Positions 1-6,858 of a DNA stretch of 64,000 nucleotides are shown piece after piece. Position 1 is the first letter of the stretch. Each line of letters begins with the position of its first letter. The translations under genes were made by a program, and so were the position numbers. The stretch is from an uncultured Sulfitobacter sp. Its GTDB lineage: Bacteria > Pseudomonadota > Alphaproteobacteria > Rhodobacterales > Rhodobacteraceae. Where the stretch lies: NCBI RefSeq assembly GCF_947497275.1, contig NZ_CANMFS010000010.1, forward strand, positions 1-64,000. The letters run 5' to 3'. The notes beneath the pieces were generated by a model. That model ran no database searches. It worked only from the letters and a program-made list of their open reading frames with translations, and was not told the origin of the DNA.

Positions 1-2573
1 TCCTGCGCGAGCGGATCACCGGTCTTTTGTAGCTTTGCGATCATGGTTTTGCGATCAGCAGCACGTGATGCACGGGCAATTTCGGGCCGTCTCGCCGCGA
101 ACCACTCGACCTGTTGCAGCTTGATACGGTCCCAAGGCGGATTGCCGACCACCGCATCAAAACCGCCAGTGAGCGTTTCAGCCTCCCATTCCGACCAGAT
201 GCCGGGAAAAGCGACTTGCCAGTTGAGGAAGTTTTCCTCTGTGACCAATTCGCGGGCTTCGCCCAGTATCTCGGCAAAACGCTGATCGGCCACGCGTTTG
301 ATCTTTGGGTCGCGCTTTCCCATTGCGATGGCCAGAGGGTCACCAAACTGGCCGTCGAAGAACACTTTGAGCGCGGCTTTGCCAGCCTTGTCCTTGATTC
401 CGATCCAATCTAGCGCGTGAATCAGCTTCAATAGCGCGTCGAGCGGCGCGGTCATTTCCTCGACTTCGGCGAAGACATCTGCAGAGCGATGCGCTTCGGC
501 AATCTCTGCGTCCGTCAGCCCTTCGACAATTTGCATTTTGGAAGCCGCGCGCAGTGCGCGTTTCATAGGCTCATGTAATAGGAGGGGTGTCCCGTATGTC
601 GCGGCTTTATCGATGCCGTTCTTGACCCATGACCCGAAAAGGCTGTCGCCACACCGCAGGTGGTGATCGAGGAAAGACAGTGGCGCACCCACGGTGAACG
701 TGTGCAGCCACAGCGCCACCTTCGCGAGTTCGACCGCCATTTGGTTCTTGTCCACACCGTAGATGCAGCGTTTGAGAACCATCCGCCGGATGATATGCCG
801 GTCGTCGAGCTGTTCCTCGTCAATTGTCCAATTCCGCTCGTCGGCATTTGCCAAGATGGTATTGCGGATCGTATCGATCCGCTCTCCAAGCGGAGAAATG
901 TAATCGCCCCAATCCTCGGGCGCGTCGAGCTCCGACTCCGCCATTGCGGCGATTACCTGGTCCGCCATGAAATCGACAAGGCTGACGAGAAAATGGCCGG
1001 AGCCCATGGCGGGGTCACAGATTTTCAGATCAAGAAGGGCTGTTGCCGGATCAAGACGCTTGAGCTGGCCGATCTTTCGATGGTCTGGCAGGTCGCTCTG
1101 CCCCAGCTCTTCGATCTTGTCCCGAAAGGCGCGCTTGCGCTCTTCGACAAGCGGCTCAAGGGTTTCAGTCAAAATGAGCTGCACAAGGTCATCCGGCGTA
1201 TAGTAACTGCCGGATCCCTTGCGCGCGAAAATATTCGGTTGAACGGTGATCTCGTCGTCCTCGTGTGCGACCTCATATTCGAGAAGCCGTTCATAGATCG
1301 AGCCAAGCTGCTGCACCGAAAGGTTGCGGTAGTTGATGTACTTGCGGCCGTCTGGCGTTCTTTCAAATGACAGTGCGTCTATAACGCGCGCCATGACCGC
1401 ATCGGGGATGCGGATGTTGGTCAAGATCGCATGGCGCTCCTGATCGAAGAGACCACCGTTGTACGGCGGAAGGCCGATCGAGGCGTCACCCTGGTCGATC
1501 GCCATGAATAGATCGGACATAGCACCCCAATAGCGCGCAGCCGTTTCCGAGAAGACATCGTTTTTGTCTTTGCGCTCTTTGACATCAAGGCGCACCTTGG
1601 TGCGCAGCCCGTAATCGTCATAGCGCTTGTCCTTGACCGGCAGGAGGTCGCGGTCTTCGGCGTAAAGGATGAACAAGAGGCGGTAGAGCAGGATCAGTGC
1701 AGCTTGGCGCACCTCTTGTAGATCGGCTTCGGGCGCGGCTTTTACGATCGCGCGAACAAGGTCAGGGAACACCTCTCCGAAAACCTTGTTGGACAGGTCT
1801 TCGGCAACGCGCTCTTCGTAGAACTTGCCTTCTTCGAGGGCTTTTTCGTGAAAGGTGCGGGGATCAGTTCCCGCAGGCACAAATGCTTCGCGCCTGAAGA
1901 TCAGGTAGAAGACCTTTAGCCAATGGCGACGATCTGCTTCGTTTAGAGCAAAATGCCCGTCATTGTGCCCAGGCAGATCGAGAATTGCCGTAATGTCGAG
2001 CTCGAAAAACTGCTCGGAAACTGACCGCGCACCTGAAAAATACAGCCGCCACTTTGAGCCGTTCGTCAGGATGCCCCAACGTAGTATGCCGCTGGTGATG
2101 TCGTCGATGCGGCGCAAGTAACGCAGCATCTGGGTGGACGGGGCGGTTTCTTCCCCTCGCCGGCCGGAGCGCCGATCGAGGGGCCGAGCCCATCGCTTTG
2201 ATTCAATCACCGCGCGACCGAACTCGTAGCGTTTCCACTCTTCAGGGAAGCCGTTTGCCTTGGCTTTTGTCTCAGCGCTTTCGAAGAGCAAACCGTCAGG
2301 CACGTCCTCGCGTCCGCGCGGGGATAGGTTTTGCTGGCGCAAAGAATCAGCCCAGCCCAGTGCTTCAAGAATTGGCCAAATCAGATCGTCTTCCGTCTGG
2401 CTTTCGTTGGGTGTCTGAGAAATTGGAAAGCGGTCGAATGCCGAACGAATGGCTGCGCTGAATTGATCAAGAGCATCATCGCCAAGGGCTCTCCATTCCG
2501 AAACCTGGTGGATGGTTTCGGTTAAGAAGTCTGAAGAGAATAGACTGCCCTGACTTGCGATTTCACTGCTCAA
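1..2573 (-). CDS. Eco57I-family DNA methyltransferase / type IIG-like restriction protein (partial, 3' end outside window)
   Basis: The leftward frame is open from a TTG at 2573 to the window edge, giving 857 visible residues. The start is chosen because an in-frame TAA lies four codons upstream and AAGGAA precedes the TTG. The N-terminal part resembles HsdR-like segments. SAM-binding motif I, DPAMGSGHF, lies near residue 520, and the amino-adenine catalytic motif NPPW near residue 811. This is the order of N6-adenine methyltransferases of the Eco57I/PglX/DrmMI type, usually 1200-1600 aa with a C-terminal target-recognition domain, here cut off. Methylation of adenine is expected. Whether the protein also cuts DNA, or belongs to a BREX- or DISARM-type set, depends on genes outside the window. 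Confidence 0.85.
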   Translation of the reverse strand, partial: MSSEIASQGSLFSSDFLTETIHQVSEWRALGDDALDQFSAAIRSAFDRFPISQTPNESQTEDDLIWPILEALGWADSLRQQNLSPRGREDVPDGLLFESAETKAKANGFPEEWKRYEFGRAVIESKRWARPLDRRSGRRGEETAPSTQMLRYLRRIDDITSGILRWGILTNGSKWRLYFSGARSVSEQFFELDITAILDLPGHNDGHFALNEADRRHWLKVFYLIFRREAFVPAGTDPRTFHEKALEEGKFYEERVAEDLSNKVFGEVFPDLVRAIVKAAPEADLQEVRQAALILLYRLLFILYAEDRDLLPVKDKRYDDYGLRTKVRLDVKERKDKNDVFSETAARYWGAMSDLFMAIDQGDASIGLPPYNGGLFDQERHAILTNIRIPDAVMARVIDALSFERTPDGRKYINYRNLSVQQLGSIYERLLEYEVAHEDDEITVQPNIFARKGSGSYYTPDDLVQLILTETLEPLVEERKRAFRDKIEELGQSDLPDHRKIGQLKRLDPATALLDLKICDPAMGSGHFLVSLVDFMADQVIAAMAESELDAPEDWGDYISPLGERIDTIRNTILANADERNWTIDEEQLDDRHIIRRMVLKRCIYGVDKNQMAVELAKVALWLHTFTVGAPLSFLDHHLRCGDSLFGSWVKNGIDKAATYGTPLLLHEPMKRALRAASKMQIVEGLTDAEIAEAHRSADVFAEVEEMTAPLDALLKLIHALDWIGIKDKAGKAALKVFFDGQFGDPLAIAMGKRDPKIKRVADQRFAEILGEARELVTEENFLNWQVAFPGIWSEWEAETLTGGFDAVVGNPPWDRIKLQQVEWFAARRPEIARASRAADRKTMIAKLQKTGDPLAQ

Positions 2574-2758
2574 ACCCAGAATTCCTTATTGTTTTTCGTC
2601 AATTTAACAGTTGCTTTCGTTCAGCGCACTCGGAAAAATCTGAGGCAGCTGGATCGACGACGCAACAGCCAGGGCGGGTTGGTTGCGCGCCTTCGGCGGG
2701 CAACTAATTGTCTTCGCGGTCCTCCGGATTAATCCTTTGCTGTGTCGCTCTTGGCCCA

Positions 2759-3880
2759 TCAGTCTAATGATCCCTCGTTGCTTAGATTTAGCCAATAGCG
2801 CGTGTGCCGCCGCTCACCAGTTCGTTTCAACCCACCCTTTTCGACCAAGTCCTGCAGATCCCGGGTTGCGGTCGCGCGCGAGGTGTCGGTGATCTTGAGG
2901 TAATTCTCGGCGCTGAGCCCGCCTTTGAACCCGGCGGGACCTTCCCGAAACATCCGCGCGATAGCTTTTTCCTGGCGTCCATTTAACTGATCGCGGTGCC
3001 GGTCGTAAAAGTGCGCCTTACTGATGAAGAACCCGACACGGTCGAGCGTGACCTGCTGGGCTTTCAGGACAATCTCGGCGAACCATACGAGCCACTCCGT
3101 CACGTTCAGCGTCTTTTGATGGAACTCGAGCTGGTCGTAATAGGCCTTGCGTTCTTTTTCGATGGTGAAGGCAAGCGCTATGAGGCTCGGCTGGTCAATG
3201 TTCTGCGCCAGGGATTTTTCGGCCACGGCGCGGCCTAGCCGGCCATTGCCATCCTCGAAAGGATGGATGCTCTCAAAGTATAGGTGACTGAGCCCCGCAC
3301 GCGTCAGGGCTGAGAGCGGCGTTGCGCGGCCGGGTGCGGTCTTGTTGAACCATTCAACGTAACGCTCCATCTCCGGCGCAACCTGAACTGAGGGAGGCGC
3401 TTCAAAATGGATGGTCGGTCGGTCAAGGCGGCCCGAGACGATTTGCATCGCCTCGGCGTGCCGTCGGTACTCGCCAATGGTTTCGAGACGGCGATCATGG
3501 GACAGGAGCATGCGGTGCCAGCGCAACAGCGTCTCGTGGTCGAGCGGCTCGGCAAATCTTGAATAGAGGTCCACCATCATCTCCGCCACGCCCTGCTCAC
3601 GCGGCTTGGTCGGGTAGCTGTCAGGGTCCAGCCCCATATGGCGGCGCAGAGACGACTGGACGCTTAGCCGGTCGAGGATTTCGCCCTCAATGGCACTGGT
3701 TTGCATCGCTTCTTCGCTCAGAAGCTCGATGCGCAGCTGCTCGCGCTCTGATGGGCTAACATGATGCACGGCACCGAAAATCTCGCCGGAGGACAGCAGA
3801 AATTTCTGCTCTAAAGGCTCCAGAACGGAGGCGTCATACCGGAAATCCGGCCAATCAGGCAGTGTCCAGTTCCAGCGCAT
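2759..3880 (-). CDS. Fic family protein with C-terminal winged helix
   Basis: 373 aa. Fic proteins usually transfer AMP from ATP to hydroxyl groups of target proteins. The catalytic motif HPFEDGNGRLGR is intact at residues 206-217. An inhibitory-helix motif, TSAIEG, sits at 61-66 on the N-terminal side (class II arrangement), so the enzyme should be self-inhibited. The last ~80 residues look like a winged helix (SAENYLKITDTSRATATRDL), common in this subfamily and suited to autoregulation. The ATG directly follows a perfect inverted repeat. The gene is probably monocistronic, with 185 bp between its stop and the methyltransferase start. The target is unknown. Confidence 0.9.
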   Translation of the reverse strand: MRWNWTLPDWPDFRYDASVLEPLEQKFLLSSGEIFGAVHHVSPSEREQLRIELLSEEAMQTSAIEGEILDRLSVQSSLRRHMGLDPDSYPTKPREQGVAEMMVDLYSRFAEPLDHETLLRWHRMLLSHDRRLETIGEYRRHAEAMQIVSGRLDRPTIHFEAPPSVQVAPEMERYVEWFNKTAPGRATPLSALTRAGLSHLYFESIHPFEDGNGRLGRAVAEKSLAQNIDQPSLIALAFTIEKERKAYYDQLEFHQKTLNVTEWLVWFAEIVLKAQQVTLDRVGFFISKAHFYDRHRDQLNGRQEKAIARMFREGPAGFKGGLSAENYLKITDTSRATATRDLQDLVEKGGLKRTGERRHTRYWLNLSNEGSLD

Positions 3881-3907
3881 GAGTTATAGAGATCCTTTCT
3901 ATAACTC
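3881..3907. promoter_or_regulatory. Perfect inverted repeat abutting the fic start (candidate autoregulatory operator)
   Basis: GAGTTATAGA and TCTATAACTC form perfect 10-bp arms around a 7-bp centre, ending one base before the fic ATG. The likely ribosome-binding site AAGGA (minus strand) lies in the centre. A protein bound here, or an RNA hairpin, would block fic expression. The C-terminal winged helix of the Fic protein is the obvious candidate binder. Confidence 0.6.
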
Positions 3908-4001
3908 ACACGTAGATCATTTATGATGCATAGAAGTCAATGCTATCGCTCAAATGGCGCGCATCGCGAACAGCCTGCTCGGGTTGCGACTGGTTTCGGC
4001 G

Positions 4002-4241
4002 TTAGACATTCTCAAGATGTGACGGATCATGCGACCTCCGACCAGTCTCCAGCGCGTCGAGTGGGCTCTGTTCTGTAATCTGATCAAAAGGTTCATAGCG
4101 GACATCTGCTATGGCGTCATCGAACCAAGCCGGCTGCAGATCGCCATTGTCCCATTGGTAGAGATAGCCCACCAGGCTGTCGGTCTTCTTGCAGAGGATG
4201 CGCATGATCGGTTCGCCAGTCAGGCGGGGTTTCGGGGCCAT
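4002..4241 (-). CDS. Small hypothetical protein
   Basis: 79 aa, starting at an ATG preceded by GAGGA at 7 bp spacing. A second ATG at residue 13 (MRILCKK) is also possible. The product is acidic in its C-terminal half and has no signal peptide, membrane segment or motif I recognise. It lies 160 bp downstream of the virC2-like gene on the same strand and could be the last gene of that operon. Function unknown. Confidence 0.5.
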   Translation of the reverse strand: MAPKPRLTGEPIMRILCKKTDSLVGYLYQWDNGDLQPAWFDDAIADVRYEPFDQITEQSPLDALETGRRSHDPSHLENV

Positions 4242-4400
4242 GGTGCATTCCTCTTACTTGGACCTCGAAACTGGTGAACACGGAGGCCGCTGAATCCTTT
4301 GACCGGGTGTTACGACCAAGTTTCTGCAACTGCAAGATGAACTCGGCGCGGTCGGCCAAGATCCACCGATAAACGCAAGTTGTCCTTTTGGATAAGTCCC

Positions 4401-5036
4401 TTACAGACTGACGGGTTCTTGCGGCGGTGCAGCACGATCCGTAATTTCGTCCAGCAGAATGTCGATTTCAGCCCAGATGCGTGGCTCGACCTGCCCCCGG
4501 ATCAAAGCCCATTTGCTTAGGACGTCGAGCGGGTCGTGATCGCGCAGCAGGACGGCCAGGCTTGTGGCATCAACAGCCAGCGACGTGCGGGCTTGCCATT
4601 GCGTGTTGCGGGTGCGCTGCTCGTCGGAAGCTGGCGCGAAGATCGGTGACAGATGCCAGCCCTTGACTGCGCGGCGCAGAGCGGCTCGCACCACATGTGC
4701 GGGCTCGACGCTACAGGCCTGCAATGCCCCTTCTTGCCGTTCGAGAGCATTGACCCTGATATCGATCTTCCGGGTCGGGGTCTTGGTTCGGGTTGGCACG
4801 TAAGGCTTCGGACTAGGATCTTGTCCAGTGCTCTCCACGTGGGCCGTATGCGGTGCCTCTGTCCTTTCAGTCTCGGTCCCTAAGGGATGCATTGTAGGAT
4901 CGGCAACGGACGCGGGTTTCGCAATCACAGGCGCCGGTTCCTTTTCTCCCCTTTCCGGAATATCCCGGCCGGTCTGTACTAGCGCCGCAGAGTAGGTTGG
5001 ATCAGGTCTCGTCACTGTCGGGATTTTCTTTCGCAA
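4401..5036 (-). CDS. VirC2-like accessory protein (putative ribbon-helix-helix)
   Basis: 211 aa from a TTG at 5036, chosen because GAGGG overlaps the stop region of the ParA-like gene at good spacing; a GTG at 5013-5015 is the alternative. The N-terminal half is proline- and charge-rich and probably disordered. The C-terminal half contains KIDIRVNALERQ followed by helices, resembling the ribbon-helix-helix part of VirC2. VirC2 binds near the T-DNA border or oriT with VirC1. The pairing with a VirC1-like ATPase next to mobilisation genes supports the call; sequence similarity alone is weak. Confidence 0.5.
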   Translation of the reverse strand: MRKKIPTVTRPDPTYSAALVQTGRDIPERGEKEPAPVIAKPASVADPTMHPLGTETERTEAPHTAHVESTGQDPSPKPYVPTRTKTPTRKIDIRVNALERQEGALQACSVEPAHVVRAALRRAVKGWHLSPIFAPASDEQRTRNTQWQARTSLAVDATSLAVLLRDHDPLDVLSKWALIRGQVEPRIWAEIDILLDEITDRAAPPQEPVSL

Positions 5037-5046
5037 TCGACTGCCC

Positions 5047-5766
5047 TCACGCCGCCAAAATGTTATTGAGAATGTCGGTTGCTTCCTCGAGGGCCTCGAC
5101 GACATGACGCACATGCGGACGTATCAGCGGGTTAGGATCGGACTGCTTTTCCAGCGCTAGGGCATGGAGAAGCCCTTTCTGATCCATCTCTTTGTACGTG
5201 TTCCGACGCATCATTACGGTTTCAATGACCGGAAACCGTGTGAGTGCCTCCTCGATCAGAGCCGCGTCTGCCTTTGTGGTTTTCGGGTCGACCATGTTTA
5301 AAACGACGTGGTGACGCGGGAGGTTGCTCGGATCGTCAACCCGAGATTTCAGCATCTGGAACCAATCGGCAGTTTGCGCGCCGACGTCAAAATCCGAGGT
5401 CGACAGCATAACAGGCGTCACGATGTGGTCGGCGAGAACCGCAATGCCATCTGACCATTCAGCACCGACCCCGGCAGTGTCGATGAAGATGAAATCCGCC
5501 GTGTCCGCCACATAGGCTTGCTCGATCTTGCCTTCGACTCCAGCAACACTTTCGACGGTAACGCAGCGGAGGAGCGGTGAGCCAAGACCCCCAGCCTCCG
5601 CCCGCGCGTGCCAGGCTCCGAGTACCCCGGTGCTGTCTGTATCGACCAAAAGAACTCTGCGACCGGCGGCAACGGCTGCGCTGATCAAGGCGCGCGAGAG
5701 CGTGGTTTTCCCACTCCCCCCTTTCCGGGCCATCGCGGCGATTACCACGAGATTATCGTTGGGCAT
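5047..5766 (-). CDS. ParA/VirC1-like ATPase
   Basis: 239 aa from the ATG at 5766 (a TTG six codons upstream is possible). A deviant Walker A, ARKGGSGKTT, lies near residue 14, a Walker A-prime region LLVDTDSTG near 40, and a Walker B-like FIFIDTAG near 90, as in small ParA/MinD-type ATPases. Such proteins position plasmids or, like VirC1, bring the relaxosome to the secretion channel. No ParB-like gene follows; instead there is a VirC2-like protein. The gene is divergent from mobC across the putative oriT, so a conjugation role is more likely than partition. Confidence 0.8.
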   Translation of the reverse strand: MPNDNLVVIAAMARKGGSGKTTLSRALISAAVAAGRRVLLVDTDSTGVLGAWHARAEAGGLGSPLLRCVTVESVAGVEGKIEQAYVADTADFIFIDTAGVGAEWSDGIAVLADHIVTPVMLSTSDFDVGAQTADWFQMLKSRVDDPSNLPRHHVVLNMVDPKTTKADAALIEEALTRFPVIETVMMRRNTYKEMDQKGLLHALALEKQSDPNPLIRPHVRHVVEALEEATDILNNILAA

Positions 5767-6151
5767 TTTGGCGTCTCTCTGCAAGAATAGTGAAAAGCAA
5801 CAATAAGGTTGAAACGTCGCTAATCGGTCGAGGCGGGAGGGTCAAGCAGATGTCGGGATGCAGTGCGCGTATGGCATGCTGCGGGGTCCGTCCTGCGTTC
5901 GGCATTGAGCACCTGACGTGCTGCGACTTCCAATTCCCGAAGGACGGTTGACGGGAGCCAGCATGCGGAACGCATTTGATGCGAGACGTGATCTTGCTGC
6001 CGTGCTGCGCTCGACATCATGCAGTCGGCGTCTGGCAAAGGACGTCCTGCGGGGAGCCGAAAACGGCGTGCGGACAGCGTGCAGCGCGATGCGTTTGTCA
6101 CGTCGCGCAGTCCAAGGAGCGCGTTGCGCGATCCATTTGACAAAGGACGTC

Positions 6152-6174
6152 AAATCGCCACTTCGAGGCGATTT
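6152..6174. repeat. Inverted repeat, 8-bp arms (oriT candidate)
   Basis: AAATCGCC and GGCGATTT flank a 7-bp centre (ACTTCGA). It lies 10 bp left of a much larger inverted repeat. A likely relaxosome-protein binding site. Confidence 0.6.
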
Positions 6175-6184
6175 TCTACATTGA

Positions 6185-6237
6185 GTACAAGCCCTTAGTG
6201 CCGACTCCACTTGCGTTGGGAGTCGGCGGGCTTGTAC
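6185..6237. repeat. Nested inverted repeat with 10-bp outer and 8-bp inner arms (oriT candidate)
   Basis: Outer arms GTACAAGCCC (6185-6194) and GGGCTTGTAC (6228-6237) are perfect complements. Inner arms CCGACTCC (6201-6208) and GGAGTCGG (6219-6226) are also perfect, around a 10-bp loop. No T-run follows, so it is not an obvious rho-independent terminator. Its place 34 bp before mobC fits an oriT hairpin recognised by the relaxase or MobC. Confidence 0.65.
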
Positions 6238-6270
6238 GAAGATGGCAAGAAATAGGAACGTTAACTTTAC

Positions 6271-6858
6271 ATGCCTCGTGCTCGTCGCCTCACCGAGAAT
6301 GAACGTCTCAGCATCGCCAAAGCGCGTGCTGAGGGTATCCCTGTGCGCGAGCTCGCAACCCGCTACGGGGTCAGTCGGGTATCGATCTACAACGCGTCCA
6401 ACCACAGCACCGAACGGCAGGAGGTGAATGCCAGCCGCTCGCGCGTGATCGGCATCCGGGTCAGCGCCCGCGATCTTCGCGGTTTTGATGCGGCTCTCGG
6501 GCGAAGGGGCATCGCGCATCGCGCAGACGCCATGCGGCGCCTGATGCTTGCCGCAGACGACATCCTGCGCCCCGATGAGGCGATGACCGAAGAACTGCGC
6601 ACGATGAGTGCCGCGCTCAATCGGGTGGGCAACAACGTCAACCAGGTGGCGAGGCGGCTGAATGAAGCCAAGGTTCGGGGTGAGCGTCCACCCTATACCG
6701 CGGCAAGCCATGCCGAGATTCGGGAACTGGCGGGCCTTGTTTTCGACATGGCCGACCAGATCCAGCAACTTTTCCGAGCACGACGTCGGACGCTCGATCT
6801 GGAAGTGACCAAGGCCCTAGCCGGTCTGTCTTCTGGGGGGCCGAATGGCGCGGACTGA
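6271..6858 (+). CDS. mobC: MobC-like relaxosome accessory protein
   Basis: 195 aa. The first ~45 residues contain a resolvase-like helix-turn-helix (EGIPVRELATRYGVSRVSIY, 21-40). The C-terminal part has the bacterial mobilisation MobC signature NRVGNNVNQVARRLNEA at 117-133. MobC-type proteins bind oriT and help open the DNA around nic for the relaxase. The stop overlaps the relaxase start by 14 bp, indicating translational coupling. The fused N-terminal HTH is a useful feature, since it could provide oriT specificity. Confidence 0.82.
   Translation: MPRARRLTENERLSIAKARAEGIPVRELATRYGVSRVSIYNASNHSTERQEVNASRSRVIGIRVSARDLRGFDAALGRRGIAHRADAMRRLMLAADDILRPDEAMTEELRTMSAALNRVGNNVNQVARRLNEAKVRGERPPYTAASHAEIRELAGLVFDMADQIQQLFRARRRTLDLEVTKALAGLSSGGPNGAD

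Larger units (their letters stand above)
5767..6270. other. Gene-free divergent region, candidate oriT
   Basis: 504 bp without a convincing gene, between leftward virC1/virC2-like genes and rightward mobC-relaxase-virD4. It contains two strong inverted repeats (annotated separately) just upstream of mobC. Relaxase and accessory genes usually flank their own origin of transfer, so this is the best oriT candidate in the window. It must also contain both divergent promoters. I could not assign a nic site with confidence: GTCCTGC sequences at about 5888 and 6035 only partly resemble the P-type nic core. Confidence 0.55.

Noticed and set aside
660..1370. Plus-strand open frame of 236 codons in the methyltransferase region
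   Set aside because: Antisense in register to the methyltransferase frame, which contains DPAMGSG and NPPW motifs.
5880..6045. GTCCTGC sequences as the nic site
   Set aside because: Only part of the P-type nic core matches and the sequences are not placed next to a hairpin arm, so I did not annotate a nic.
5842..6768. Minus-strand open frame across the oriT candidate and mobC
   Set aside because: Overlaps mobC in antisense and the inverted repeats; no protein motif, and starts inside mobC.
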